Positions 44,202-53,457 are shown, counted from the first letter of the stretch. The stretch is 64,000 nt of DNA from Bacteroidetes Order II. bacterium (GCA_016788705.1 JAEUSQ010000007.1:62001-126000); one strand, 5' to 3'. Made by a program: numbers and translations. The notes: generated by a model not told the origin, from the letters alone.

Positions 44202-45947
44202 ATGAACGTTCATCATAAAAAAATCTTCGTTTTCTGTAGCTTCCTGCTGCCTATGATGGCTTGGGCACAAAGCCGCCCAACGCTGAATGCCAGTGTGACC
44301 ACCTTAGACCTAGGCGATTGTACCTTTAGCACCACCTGCAACAAAACCTTTACCTTGTCTAATCCGGGAAGTGATCCTGTAACCGTAGAAAAAATAAGTA
44401 TTTATGATCCCCATTTTACGGTTTCGCCGGCCACCCCGTTTACCCTCTCGGCGTCCGGAAATCAGGTGGTGACGGTCTCTTTTTCCTCGGCGGAGAACCT
44501 GACGTATAAAGATGTGCTCACCGCCGAAGCACAAAACGGCGTTGAAGTGGTGGAGGTGGCGCTCTCGGCCCGTGCAGTATATAACGAGGACTACGGGAGC
44601 AAAACCGATTATTACGTTGCCACCCAAGACCTTTGGGGAGAAGCCCTGAAGACAGCGCTGAACAACATCATCAAAAACAATACCAACAATAGCTATGATA
44701 CCTCTCGGAATGCCATGTTTGGTCCTTCGGTGGATGCCCTGAATAACGGTAATGGAACCAAGACACTGGAGTGCATCTATACCGGACGCTTGGTCACGAT
44801 GTCCACGAGTACCCAACGACCCAGTGCCTCCTCACCCGAATATATGAATACCGAGCATACCTGGCCACAATCCTTTTTTAACGAGAACAATCCGATGGTC
44901 TCGGACATTCACCACCTCTATCCCACCGATGTGGATGCCAATAACGAGCGCTCAAACTTTCCATTTGGGAATGTAAACCGCACGGGAAGCGGGGTAAGGT
45001 GCCACGACAAAGACATCCCCTCGCAAAACGGAACGTGTGCGAATGCGGGTTCGGGGGATTGGAGCTATTTATTGGGCAATGTGTATGAGCCACGAGACGT
45101 ACAGAAAGGCAATACCGCCCGTTCGTTGTTCTACTTTATGGTGCGGTATGGCAACCTTGGCAACTTTTTTACCGCCGCCCAAGAAACCGCAATCCGTGCA
45201 TGGCATACCAACGACTTGCCCGATGCCAAAGAAAAGGCCCGCAATACAGGCATCATGAACTTCCAGAACAACCGCAATCCATTTGTAGATCATCCCGAAT
45301 TTGTCAACCGGATTTCCTCGTTCTTCGGTACGGCTACGGGCGCACCCAGCAATGCACTTCCCCACAGTGTGCCCACCGCCGAAGACTTTGGCGAAATTGG
45401 CCTGACACAAACCTTAGAAGCGGAAATCAATGTGATCAATCGGGGGAATGCTGCTTTCACTTATACCACTTCCCTCTCTGGTACGGGCTTTCAGGTGGTT
45501 TCGGGCAGCAGCGGATCCGTTCCGGCTTATGGCTATGCGCCTGTTCGGGTGCGGTTTGCCCCGTCGTCTATTGCTGCCTATAATGGCCTGCTCACCATCA
45601 CACCCTCGGCGGGCAGTGCGCTCAATGTGAGTCTTTCCGGTACGGGAAATTCTGCTACCGCACGGGAAACAGACCAAACACAACCCACTGTTTTTGTGGT
45701 AGATAAGCCTTATCCAAACCCGTTTACCACCACTTCTACACTACGGTTTGCCACCGGAAAAGCCGCACATGTAATGCTGACCTTGCACGATGTACTGGGC
45801 AGAACGGTGCAAACCGTTTTGGATGAACAACGCGGAAATGGACAGCATGAAGTGAACATCAATGCTGCCTGGCTGCCTGCGGGTGTGTATATCTATCGCC
45901 TTTCGGTGGATGGCCAAGTTCAGACAGGCAAACTTATTCGTCAATAA
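44202..45947 (+). CDS. Secreted endonuclease I family nuclease with T9SS sorting domain
   Basis: The 581-residue protein has a signal peptide (cut near AWAQ, residue 23), an N-terminal choice-of-anchor-D beta-sandwich (27-125), and the endonuclease I / NucM domain with NTEHTWPQSFF and DIHHLYPTDVDANNERSNFPFG. A second beta-sandwich (about 395-485) follows, and then a type A T9SS C-terminal domain (VDKPYPNPFTTTSTLRF to GVYIYRLSVDGQVQTGKLIRQ). It is exported through the type IX system to the surface and degrades nucleic acid for food or biofilm use. A terminator follows. Confidence 0.93.
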   Translation: MNVHHKKIFVFCSFLLPMMAWAQSRPTLNASVTTLDLGDCTFSTTCNKTFTLSNPGSDPVTVEKISIYDPHFTVSPATPFTLSASGNQVVTVSFSSAENLTYKDVLTAEAQNGVEVVEVALSARAVYNEDYGSKTDYYVATQDLWGEALKTALNNIIKNNTNNSYDTSRNAMFGPSVDALNNGNGTKTLECIYTGRLVTMSTSTQRPSASSPEYMNTEHTWPQSFFNENNPMVSDIHHLYPTDVDANNERSNFPFGNVNRTGSGVRCHDKDIPSQNGTCANAGSGDWSYLLGNVYEPRDVQKGNTARSLFYFMVRYGNLGNFFTAAQETAIRAWHTNDLPDAKEKARNTGIMNFQNNRNPFVDHPEFVNRISSFFGTATGAPSNALPHSVPTAEDFGEIGLTQTLEAEINVINRGNAAFTYTTSLSGTGFQVVSGSSGSVPAYGYAPVRVRFAPSSIAAYNGLLTITPSAGSALNVSLSGTGNSATARETDQTQPTVFVVDKPYPNPFTTTSTLRFATGKAAHVMLTLHDVLGRTVQTVLDEQRGNGQHEVNINAAWLPAGVYIYRLSVDGQVQTGKLIRQ

Positions 45948-45967
45948 ATGGTTTATTTTAAAGAATT

Positions 45968-45996
45968 AAGCCCGGTATTATTATCGGGCTTTTTTT
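45968..45996 (+). terminator. Intrinsic terminator of the nuclease gene
   Basis: AAGCCCG at 45968-45974 pairs with CGGGCT(T) at 45985-45991 around a 10-base loop, followed by a T run to 45996. It lies 20 bases after the stop. Confidence 0.85.
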
Positions 45997-46149
45997 ATGG
46001 ATCACCCGTAAAATGAATTTGGGGAATCTTTTTTTTGCTGTATGAATAAAATAATGTTAGCAACATTCTTCAATAAAATATCATATTAATGAATAGGGGA
46101 TGGGCTATTATGTTTTTAACTTTTGTTAAAGTTATCAATATTATTGTTC

Positions 46150-46539
46150 ATGCAAACAACCCGCGAATTTCTTACGCCTACTCTCCTGCTCTTGTTGGTC
46201 ATACAAGGGTTGGTTCCGTTATGGGTGCAATTAGACTTTTCGCGGCGTCAGGATTATATTCGTAAGGTGCTGTGCATCAACCGGGCCAATCCGGAGAAAC
46301 AATGTAATGGCAAATGTTACTTGAAGAAGCGCCTTATTAAAACAGATCAAGAGCAACAAAAACAACAACAAGGCACGACCGAGCACCAAATGGTCGGCCT
46401 TGTTTATGTAGCGCCCCAGAATGGGGAACTACCGGAAATGGGGGACATGCTTCCGGCTTCCCGCCATGTGCAAGCCGAGGAGCATCCGCTTGAGGGCATC
46501 CCCGTAGAAATTACACATCCGCCCAATCAACATGCCTAA
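46150..46539 (+). CDS. Small membrane-anchored protein with a Cys motif, in the copper-linked cluster
   Basis: From ATG 46150 (MQTTREFLTPTLLLL) the protein has 129 residues: a membrane helix at 9-27, then the motif VLCINRANPEKQCNGKCYLKK with three Cys. Proteins with the pattern C-x-N-x10-C-N-G-K-C-x-L-K-K are common hypothetical proteins of Bacteroidota, often near copper or TonB genes. The cysteines could bind a metal. The Gln-rich rest looks disordered. It stands ahead of mbnP and mbnH on the same strand, with 220 bases between. Function unknown. Confidence 0.65.
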   Translation: MQTTREFLTPTLLLLLVIQGLVPLWVQLDFSRRQDYIRKVLCINRANPEKQCNGKCYLKKRLIKTDQEQQKQQQGTTEHQMVGLVYVAPQNGELPEMGDMLPASRHVQAEEHPLEGIPVEITHPPNQHA

Positions 46540-46761
46540 GCTGATTTAGGCCCACTCCTTCATCCAACCCAATGACCTGCCAGTGCCCTGTTCCAAGGTA
46601 TGGACGTATGCTTTATCGCGTATGAGATAATTCCAACGCCCTGCTATTGGCTGTGTATTGCTAAGGGATTTATCATGGTGTTTTTAAAACATCCATTTGG
46701 GTTTTTATTGCCTCAAAAAATAAATAATTTATCCAATTAATTATCTCAAAAAACATTCCCT

Positions 46762-47586
46762 ATGAAACTCCAATATTTATTGTTTGCCTGCTTTTTATTC
46801 GCCGGTTCTGGTTGCGACCTGTTTGAAAGCGATGGCTTTAATGTAGATGACAAAGGAACCCTGAAAATTGCCTTCGACAACGTTGTAGGAGACAAAGACC
46901 TTGTCCTGAACACCGGAAGCTATGCGAATGCCGCAGGGGAAACCTTTAATGTGACCACCTTAAAGTATTTTGTGAGCAACATCAAGCTCACCACCGAAGA
47001 AGGCAAAGTGGTGGTTTATCCGCAAGAATCTTCTTATTTCTTGTTAGACGAAACCGATCCGACGAGCCTGACCCTCACCTTGACCGACGTTCCAGCAGGG
47101 AACTATAAATCCCTTACATACATGATTGGTGTGGACAGCTTGCGCAATACGATGGATGTCTCTAAGCGAACCGGAAACTTGGACATTGCCGGAAAAGCAA
47201 AAGGCATGTACTGGTCTTGGAATTCCGGATACATCTTCTTCAAGATGGAGGGACAATCCCCGCAAGCCAAACCTGCCGCCGATGGAACCACCAATTATCG
47301 TTACCACATTGGTCAATATGGAGGTGGTTTTGGAACCCCACCCGTGAAAACCATCAACAACCTGAAAAACAATACGCTGACCTTTGGAACCGATATGCTG
47401 AAGGTACGCAAAAACAAAACGCCTCAGGTAGAGGTGAAAATGGATGTCTTGAAGGTGTTTACCGGACAGTACACCATGAGGTTGGCCGAAAACCCAGTCA
47501 TCATGGTGAATCCATTAGGCGCCAATGTCTCTGCAAATTATGCCCAAGCATATGCACTGGTAAGCATGAAAAACAACGCACCCTAA
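46762..47586 (+). CDS. mbnP: MbnP family copper-associated lipoprotein
   Basis: This 274-residue lipoprotein (signal ending AGSGCDLF, Cys near 18) shows the MbnP signature GTLKIAFDNVVGD, GETFNVTTLKYFVSNIKL, GMYWSWNSGYIFFKMEG and the final VMVNPLG-like region. MbnP works with the di-heme enzyme MbnH, which in methanotrophs converts a Trp of MbnP to kynurenine and gives a copper-binding site; homologous pairs occur in many Gram-negative bacteria. The mbnH gene follows after 11 bases, which supports the call. A copper role here is family inference. Confidence 0.85.
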   Translation: MKLQYLLFACFLFAGSGCDLFESDGFNVDDKGTLKIAFDNVVGDKDLVLNTGSYANAAGETFNVTTLKYFVSNIKLTTEEGKVVVYPQESSYFLLDETDPTSLTLTLTDVPAGNYKSLTYMIGVDSLRNTMDVSKRTGNLDIAGKAKGMYWSWNSGYIFFKMEGQSPQAKPAADGTTNYRYHIGQYGGGFGTPPVKTINNLKNNTLTFGTDMLKVRKNKTPQVEVKMDVLKVFTGQYTMRLAENPVIMVNPLGANVSANYAQAYALVSMKNNAP

Positions 47587-47597
47587 CGGATAATGAC

Positions 47598-48623
47598 ATG
47601 AAACGCGTCTGGATGCTCCTCTTGATCGCGGGTTGCTCGACTGTGGACCCGAAGTTGGAAACACCGACAGAATACACCTTTAAGGTACCGGAAGGTTTTC
47701 CGGCTACGGCCTATCGGTTCGAGAACACCCCGATCACCCAAGCCGGATTTGAATTGGGCCGATCCCTCTTCTACGACGGCAAACTTTCGCGCGATGGCTC
47801 CATTAGTTGTGCCGATTGCCACCAGCAGGAGGCCGCATTCTCGCACTTTGACCACGATGTGAGTCATGGGATAGACGACCGATTGGGGACGCGCAATGCA
47901 CCGGCTTTGTTCAATTTGGCTTGGCATTCCGATTTCTTCTGGGATGGTGGGGTACATGATTTGGACTTGCAGCCGCCGAGTGCCATCATGAATGCAAACG
48001 AAATGGACGAATCTTTAGATCGGATTCTGGAAAAACTGCGCAAGGACCATAAATACCCGGCCCTATTTCGGGCGGCGTATGGAACCGAAGAGGTGACAAC
48101 CGCCCGTTTCCTTAAATCCCTCTCGCAGTTTATGCTGTTGATGATCTCGTCCAATAGTAAATATGACCGTTATATGCGTAAAGAAGCGGGTGTAACCTTT
48201 ACCGCAGATGAGCAAGAAGGTTTGCGGGTCTTTAACCTAAAATGCGCCACATGCCATCCCGCACCGCTGTTTACGGACCTGAACTTCCGAAACAATGGCC
48301 TAAAACCAACCCCCAACCCCGATTTAGGACGGGCGCTTATCACATTGCGCGACGAAGATCGGTTGAAGTTTAAGGTTCCTTCTCTACGCAACATCACCGA
48401 ATCACCTCCTTATATGCACGACGGACGGTTTTCCTCGTTGGAGCGCGTGTTGGAACACTATAACAGTGGCGTGCAAGCAACCGAAAATTTAGATCCGTTG
48501 CTCAATCAGAACGGACGTAGAGGGATTGCCCTTTCCGATACCGAAAAGCGTGTCTTGATCGCCTTCATGAAAACCCTGAAAGACGATACGTTCCTTTCGG
48601 ATAAACGTTTTTCTCATCCTTAA
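47598..48623 (+). CDS. mbnH: MbnH-like di-heme cytochrome c peroxidase-family enzyme
   Basis: From ATG 47598 (MKRVWMLLLIAGCST) the protein has 341 residues: a lipoprotein signal (Cys13), and two heme c sites, CADCHQQE and CATCHPAP, in the di-heme peroxidase fold (FELGRSLFYDGKLSRDGSISC, SLRNITESPPYMHDGRF). A longer open frame runs back to 47217 through mbnP in another reading frame and I reject it. It follows mbnP at 11 bases, the known MbnP/MbnH order. The MbnH class oxidises a protein Trp rather than peroxide. Confidence 0.88.
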   Translation: MKRVWMLLLIAGCSTVDPKLETPTEYTFKVPEGFPATAYRFENTPITQAGFELGRSLFYDGKLSRDGSISCADCHQQEAAFSHFDHDVSHGIDDRLGTRNAPALFNLAWHSDFFWDGGVHDLDLQPPSAIMNANEMDESLDRILEKLRKDHKYPALFRAAYGTEEVTTARFLKSLSQFMLLMISSNSKYDRYMRKEAGVTFTADEQEGLRVFNLKCATCHPAPLFTDLNFRNNGLKPTPNPDLGRALITLRDEDRLKFKVPSLRNITESPPYMHDGRFSSLERVLEHYNSGVQATENLDPLLNQNGRRGIALSDTEKRVLIAFMKTLKDDTFLSDKRFSHP

Positions 48624-48644
48624 CCTAAAATAAAATAGATGTTT

Positions 48645-49094
48645 ATGAAAAAAATAGTATTCGTTGCGGTATGTTTGTTTTCGGGCACGGCTGCGTTTGC
48701 CCAACACAAGAGACACGACATGGCGCACCCCAATCATATTGGTGGGGGCATCATGAAAACCATTGGAGGCGAGGGCTGGATGTATCATGTCCATTATTTA
48801 CGCTTCCTCCGGGGAACGGGGGATAAATTGGGCGTAGGTCTTGGGTTTGTTGGCATGACCGATCACGAACAAAAAGGGATATCGCTGCCGTTGGTCTATA
48901 AACTGACGCCAAAATTACACGTTGGTGCGGATCCGATGTATCTGAAGCATCATGACGAATGGGAATTGGGTGCAGGGCTGAACGTACACTACCACATTCC
49001 TGTTGGTCCGATTCACGTAAGTCCTACGGTTGGCTACATGATTGGGCATGAAAACCACCTCATGGCAGGGCTACATGTAGGGCTTGGCTTCTAA
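48645..49094 (+). CDS. Histidine-rich exported protein downstream of mbnH
   Basis: I use ATG 48645 (MKKIVFVAVCLFSG), giving 149 residues with a signal peptide cut near AFAQ. The mature part of about 130 residues has 16 His (HKRHDMAHPNH, MYHVHYLRF, KHHDEWELG, NVHYHIPVGPIH, GHENHLMAGLH), dispersed through repeated short amphipathic strands that suggest a small outer-membrane beta-barrel. It follows mbnH by 21 bases and a terminator follows, so it is the third gene of the copper-linked operon. Metal binding is likely but not proven. Confidence 0.75.
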   Translation: MKKIVFVAVCLFSGTAAFAQHKRHDMAHPNHIGGGIMKTIGGEGWMYHVHYLRFLRGTGDKLGVGLGFVGMTDHEQKGISLPLVYKLTPKLHVGADPMYLKHHDEWELGAGLNVHYHIPVGPIHVSPTVGYMIGHENHLMAGLHVGLGF

Positions 49095-49126
49095 TGCCTC
49101 AAAGATAACTGTTTGGTGAAACAGGG

Positions 49127-49168
49127 CCGCCCGGCGCCGTACTTGCAATGGTGTTGGGCGGTTTTTTT
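49127..49168 (+). terminator. Intrinsic terminator of the MbnPH operon
   Basis: CCGCCC at 49127-49132 pairs with GGGCGG at 49156-49161, followed by seven T to 49168. The loop is 23 bases long. Confidence 0.7.
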
Positions 49169-49331
49169 ATACAATACTTGTATGAAGCAGGTGTTGATCC
49201 TTTGGCTCAAAGTAGCTCGCAAGACGGTTGAACTTCCCATGGAGCCGCTAATTAAGGCCCTTTCTCGTAGGTAGCGCATAGACCTTTTTAAATCTTGCGT
49301 TAGCCTTCATAAAATCTTAGATTATCACCCG

Positions 49332-49544
49332 TCAACGTACGCAATCAGCAAAACCATTATGTTTGTCTTGGTAGTCTATGCGAAATCCAAGGATTGTACT
49401 TAATGGCCGATGATGGTCTTTGAGATTGTCCTGATGAGGACTAAAGCCATAATAGAAAAACGTTTTGGTATAAATCATATCTGAAGCGTACCGTGCGTGG
49501 CGTCCAGAACCCACGTTAAAAAACGGGGCGTATTCCGAAAAGCC
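49332..49544 (-). pseudogene. Possible decayed gene fragment between the mbn operon and aquaporin
   Basis: The minus frame is open without a start from 49544 to the stop at 49332. Its residue mix, with segments such as RYASDMIYTKTFFYYGFSP and ILGFRIDYQDKHNGF, reads like a real protein end rather than a shadow. It is bounded upstream by a stop codon and has no good start, so it looks like the tail of a lost gene. I cannot name the family. Confidence 0.3.
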
Positions 49545-49570
49545 TTACGAGTAGGAACATATAAATAAAA

Positions 49571-49580
49571 AGGAGAAGGA
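49571..49580 (+). promoter_or_regulatory. Strong ribosome-binding site of aqpZ
   Basis: AGGAGAAGGA ends two bases before the ATG at 49583. It fixes the start and is a stronger Shine-Dalgarno site than at most genes in this window. Confidence 0.55.
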
Positions 49581-49582
49581 AA

Positions 49583-50260
49583 ATGAAAAAAAATGTAGCA
49601 GAGTTTATCGGTACCTTTTGGCTGGTATTTGGTGGTTGTGGGAGTGCATTGTTGGCTGCTGGCTTCCCCGATGTAGGCATCGGATTGGTGGGAGTATCAT
49701 TTGCATTTGGTCTGACCGTGGTTACGATGGCTTATTCTATTGGACATATCTCCGGCGCACACCTGAATCCGGCCGTTACCATCGGTTTATGGGTGGGTGG
49801 AAGAATAACCGCAAAGGACATTTTGCCATACGTGGTTTCTCAGGTATTGGGCGGAATAGCCGCCGCCGCAGTTCTTTTTGTGATTGTCACAGGGAATGGG
49901 AGTGAGATTGGTTCGTTTGCAGCAAATGGGTATGGAGAGCACTCACCTGGCGGGTACAGTTTGGTTGCTGCCCTTGTTACCGAATTGGTGATGACGTTTA
50001 TGTTCTTGTTCATCATTTTGGGGGCAACGGATGAAAAAGCACCGAGTGGCTTTGCAGGCTTGGCCATTGGTCTTGCCCTAACCCTGATTCACTTGGTCAG
50101 TATTCCAGTAACCAATACATCCGTTAATCCAGCGAGAAGCATTAGCCAAGCCATTTTTGTGGGCGATTGGGCTCTTGCGCAAGTATGGCTATTTATTTTG
50201 GCTCCTATCGTTGGTGCCGCATTGGCTGGTATGGCCTATAAATACCTAAAGTCAGAATGA
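49583..50260 (+). CDS. aqpZ: Aquaporin Z-type water channel
   Basis: The 225-residue protein has six membrane helices and two NPA loops: [14 protein letters not shown] in the first half and [15 protein letters not shown] in the second. The N-terminal [27 protein letters not shown] and the second NPAR match AqpZ. It passes water through the inner membrane. A strong RBS precedes it, and it is monocistronic. Confidence 0.96.
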   Translation: MKKNVAEFIGTFWLVFGGCGSALLAAGFPDVGIGLVGVSFAFGLTVVTMAYSIGHISGAHLNPAVTIGLWVGGRITAKDILPYVVSQVLGGIAAAAVLFVIVTGNGSEIGSFAANGYGEHSPGGYSLVAALVTELVMTFMFLFIILGATDEKAPSGFAGLAIGLALTLIHLVSIPVTNTSVNPARSISQAIFVGDWALAQVWLFILAPIVGAALAGMAYKYLKSE

Positions 50261-50364
50261 TGCAGACAAGGGGGCATTTGTTACAACGTCCTTTGAGGAC
50301 GAAATATGGAAAATGCGCCTTTGTGATGTTTTGTTTTAGGACATCGTCCTGTATATCGAAAACA

Positions 50365-50392
50365 CCTCCCGTTTCCCAAAAAGAGCGGGAGG
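50365..50392. repeat. Inverted repeat downstream of aquaporin
   Basis: CCTCCCG at 50365-50371 pairs perfectly with CGGGAGG at 50386-50392 around a 14-base loop. It lies about 100 bases after the aqpZ stop. It may end that transcript, but no clear T-run follows on the plus strand. Confidence 0.4.
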
Positions 50393-50482
50393 TTCGTGTA
50401 TGACCCGTTCAGCGCAAAAACAAAACAAAAAAACAAAGTAATAAAACAAATAGTTTTCGTACCTTGCCCCAAAAATTTGAAA

Positions 50483-50793
50483 ATGAACTTAGAACTCAAG
50501 ATAAACGGGGCTACGGTCAAGAAAAAAGCCCCTTCAAGCATCTCCACGTTAGATAGACCTAAAAAGTTAATTGCTTTTGGTTGGTAAAATCACTTTATGA
50601 ACAAACGGGTATTGAAATCGCAATTTTGGATTGTTTAGGGTTTGGAAGACATTTTCTGCACTTTTTTCACAGGTACAGAATAAATTTTCTCGACAATTAT
50701 CAGGATTTAGTTATGAAAGAGCCTAACAGTTCTGTAGGGCAACCACTCAAAGAAGCCTTTCTGATATTGAGAAAGCAAGCGGAAAGCAATTGA
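50483..50793 (+). pseudogene. Possible frameshifted small gene
   Basis: An ATG at 50483 opens a 34-codon frame that stops at 50587. A second frame is open from 50563 to 50793 and runs on after it (LVKSLYEQTGIEIAILDCLG to LKEAFLILRKQAESN). A single-base shift near 50575 would join them into one protein of about 100 residues. Upstream TACCTTGC looks like a Bacteroidota promoter box. No family is recognised, and chance frames are possible. Confidence 0.3.
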
Positions 50794-50848
50794 AGTAAAT
50801 GCGTGGGACAATGCATCTGCGACTATTTGCGGCAAACTCTAACGCTCA

Positions 50849-50870
50849 TCCCGATAACTAACTATCGGGA
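50849..50870. repeat. Perfect 8-base palindrome TCCCGATA/TATCGGGA
   Basis: The arms at 50849-50856 and 50863-50870 have a 6-base centre. Very similar CCCGATAG-type palindromes are frequent in Bacteroidota intergenic DNA, to my knowledge, so this could be a member of a dispersed repeat family. It marks the right end of the roughly 660-base gap after aqpZ. Confidence 0.45.
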
Positions 50871-50924
50871 CAACGCAGCCGGAAACAGCGTATATGCCAC
50901 CGTCAGGCCCTGTATCTGGGCGGA

Positions 50925-51299
50925 TCAAATATGCTGATCTATCAGGATTGTATTTCCGTCGGGGTCTTTCAATACAAAATGTGCTGGACCATTTCCTGAT
51001 TCATCGGCCTCGATTTCTAAAGAAATACCGTTTGCTTTCAGGTGTTTTTGGATGTCACGCACATCGTCAAATGTGGAAATCGGCTGTGCAGACTCGTCCC
51101 ATCCGGGGGTAAAGGTAAGCAGATTGCCTTCAAACATGCCTTCAAAGAGACCAATCAAGGCATTTTCGTTTTTCATGACCAAATATTTTTGGTCTAAACT
51201 TCCGCCCAAGACGGAGAAACCTAAGTACTCGTAAAAGGCTTTGGAAACCGATAAATCTTTTACACTCAGGCTCATAGAGAAAGCACCTAAACGCATCAT
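50925..51299 (-). CDS. VOC/glyoxalase family protein
   Basis: I start at ATG 51299 (MMRLGAFSMSLSV); the frame is open further but without similarity. The protein of 124 residues contains the paired beta-alpha-beta-beta-beta units of the vicinal-oxygen-chelate fold (KDLSVSKAFYEYLGFSVLGG, and C-terminal GPAHFVLKDPDGNTILIDQH). The SxxFYEYLGF and DPDGN patterns are typical of glyoxalase/bleomycin-resistance-like proteins. Metal ligands are not all obvious. Substrate unknown. Confidence 0.82.
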   Translation of the reverse strand: MMRLGAFSMSLSVKDLSVSKAFYEYLGFSVLGGSLDQKYLVMKNENALIGLFEGMFEGNLLTFTPGWDESAQPISTFDDVRDIQKHLKANGISLEIEADESGNGPAHFVLKDPDGNTILIDQHI

Positions 51300-51387
51300 G
51301 AATATGTAGTTAGAGGGTAGAAAGTGGTTTGTATCAACCAATAACGTAAACGGCAAGATAAGGGTGAAGAGGGTGTTTTTGAAAAAT

Positions 51388-51981
51388 CTATTGCGGGTTT
51401 CTGGAGGTGAGTCGTGTCTCAGATTCCTGTAAAGCAATCGAAAAGCCATAGAATAACGTAGAAGAGGCTGTGAGGTCAATTTCCCAGCGAACAATGCCCG
51501 TATCTTTACGAAAGGTAATCCGTCCGGTGGTATCGTGGATGTTTCCCAACGTTACCTCGTTCGGGATATAGGTTTTTAGTCGGACATCATAAGGGCCATA
51601 GCTTAAATGGTCTTGATTTGAGATGGTCAATTGGCCATTTAGGGTGGTAAAAACCCATTTTTTGGTAAAGGTCGCAGGACTTTCGGTAGCGGGAGAGGTG
51701 GAACCGATTAGCCGGACCAAACGCTGTCCTTCAAACGACTCCGTTATTTGGCAGGTGCGGCCTTCTTCCTGATTTGTACATGTCTCCACCCTAAATACCG
51801 AAACACCTTTGTATTGCACTTCTTGCCCATTACTCGGAAAACGGCTGGTTCGGTCGTAGGTCCATGTGTTCCCTGGCGCAATCAAGAAGTAAAGGGTTTC
51901 TTCTACACTGTCGCAGGCCGGAAACACCAAGGCCATAATCACTGTAAAACAGGTGGATATATAAAAAGGAGAAGCAAACAT
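51388..51981 (-). CDS. Hypothetical lipoprotein
   Basis: The 197-residue protein has a lipoprotein signal ending FPACDSV (Cys23). The mature part has short beta strands typical of a soluble beta-sandwich or DUF-type lipoprotein (PGNTWTYDRTSRF, KWVFTTLNGQLTISNQD, GRITFRKDTGIVRWEID). No motif identifies it. It sits on the same strand as the VOC gene, 88 bases away. Confidence 0.6.
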   Translation of the reverse strand: MFASPFYISTCFTVIMALVFPACDSVEETLYFLIAPGNTWTYDRTSRFPSNGQEVQYKGVSVFRVETCTNQEEGRTCQITESFEGQRLVRLIGSTSPATESPATFTKKWVFTTLNGQLTISNQDHLSYGPYDVRLKTYIPNEVTLGNIHDTTGRITFRKDTGIVRWEIDLTASSTLFYGFSIALQESETRLTSRNPQ

Positions 51982-52056
51982 ATGGATAGAAGCTAAAGGG
52001 TTCGTGGAATGGCTTTATTGGTTAAACGCAAAAAGCAAGCGACAAGGAGCAAGGGT

Positions 52057-53250
52057 TTATGACCCTGAATGGCTTGTACGTCGTTTGCCTTCCATCATGT
52101 AGTGCATCGAATACGGATAACCACCAGCCTGCCAAATGGCATCAAAACATGGCTTAAGGATATGATCCACCTCGTCTTCAATACTTTCCAATAACACTTC
52201 CTGTACCATCAATACATCGCGGTCTATGGTGTGCCCCGGCAATATTTTGCGGCTGTTGAGGGCAATATAATGCCCACGGACACCCATCAAAGACAACATC
52301 ACAACAAATGGAGGCGCTGTATTTAAGCCTTCATAAAGGGTTAGGCTATCGGTTGCTGCCCGGAGAATGGCTTCTTCAAAAACCTGGGTGTCTAAAAAAG
52401 GTTTTTCGTTCAATGCTTGGGTCAATAATACCGCATCGGTGTATTCGATGGCGCCATTTCGGAAAAATTGTGTATAAGCCCCTGTTTCTTGCTCGGCATT
52501 TCGGGGGGCATAAACCAAAAAACCATCAAAATTATACCGATATTTAGGGTTTCCTCCTAACAATAGGTTGAGTTTGTCTCGTACCAATCCAGAATGTTGG
52601 CCCAAATCCACTTGTGATGATGGATCAAAGGCATTTAAGGGCAATAAATGAAGGACTACTTTAGGTTGATCGAAGAGCCGAACGGGGGTTTCATTGGCCA
52701 TGATCCGGCTAATGCGTTCCATACGAAATTGCCTTAATTGATGGATAATACCTTCCGAAAGGGCAAAAAGGGCCCGTAAGTCTGTAACATCCAATGGGTA
52801 TTTCCCGGAAGCATTGCGGGCATAAAACCGAAACGAACCCGTGTGGGTGACGGCATGAGGTAGTGCCCAACTGCGTGGAATTTGTATCACGGCTGCCACT
52901 CGGCCATTGGAGAGTGGAATCGGGTGGCACCGAATGCCCGTAATGCGTGGTTGTATCGCATCCCTGATCATGCTCTCAAGGCCATTTACCCATACTTCTA
53001 CGTCTGGAATGTCCATACCTATCACAGCTTTGGCGATGCCTCCTTCCTCCGACATCCCAAACACCAGAAATCCACCCGAAGCATTGGCAAACGAGACCAC
53101 ATCCGCCAAGAATTCTTTTTTTTCACTGTCCGTCACGATGTGCAGGTCTTGTTTAAAGTCTAATTCGCGGCTTTCTCGAACCCCGTCCCGTATAAGATCT
53201 AAGAGGTCTGTTTCGGTAAGGGCCTCAACCGACTTTCCTACGAGTGCCAT
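52057..53250 (-). CDS. AlbA_2 (Schlafen-type) domain protein
   Basis: The 397-residue protein starts with the AlbA_2 pattern: ESRELDFKQDL at 28-38 and VVSFANASGGFLVFGMSEEGG at 51-71. AlbA_2 domains bind nucleic acid or nucleotides and occur with ATPase or HTH modules in regulators and in defence islands. Beyond about 150 there is a domain I cannot assign (LFALSEGIIHQLRQFRMERI onward). It has no signal peptide. It lies directly left of tmRNA, a common integration spot, but no integrase is seen. Confidence 0.75.
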   Translation of the reverse strand: MALVGKSVEALTETDLLDLIRDGVRESRELDFKQDLHIVTDSEKKEFLADVVSFANASGGFLVFGMSEEGGIAKAVIGMDIPDVEVWVNGLESMIRDAIQPRITGIRCHPIPLSNGRVAAVIQIPRSWALPHAVTHTGSFRFYARNASGKYPLDVTDLRALFALSEGIIHQLRQFRMERISRIMANETPVRLFDQPKVVLHLLPLNAFDPSSQVDLGQHSGLVRDKLNLLLGGNPKYRYNFDGFLVYAPRNAEQETGAYTQFFRNGAIEYTDAVLLTQALNEKPFLDTQVFEEAILRAATDSLTLYEGLNTAPPFVVMLSLMGVRGHYIALNSRKILPGHTIDRDVLMVQEVLLESIEDEVDHILKPCFDAIWQAGGYPYSMHYMMEGKRRTSHSGS

Positions 53251-53457
53251 ATAATCTTTGGTTTTTAGTGAAGATACAACTTTCCGCCTTTGGGGAATAG
53301 TAAAAACCGACGGTTACAAAAACATAACCCACCTCGCCATAAGAGGGAGTATATGAAGTTTGTTTAAAAAAAGAAGGATTTGAGGTCTTCTGCGGTTTTT
53401 TTGAAACAAAAACCCAATTACCGACGTTATGCGGATCCAATTGTTCTTTGTATGTAT

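Noticed and set aside
47217-47597. N-terminal extension of the MbnH frame
   Set aside because: It overlaps mbnP in another frame and has no signal or domain. ATG 47598 gives a normal lipoprotein signal.
49182-49274. A 30-codon frame after the mbn terminator
   Set aside because: Too short, no RBS and no recognisable feature.
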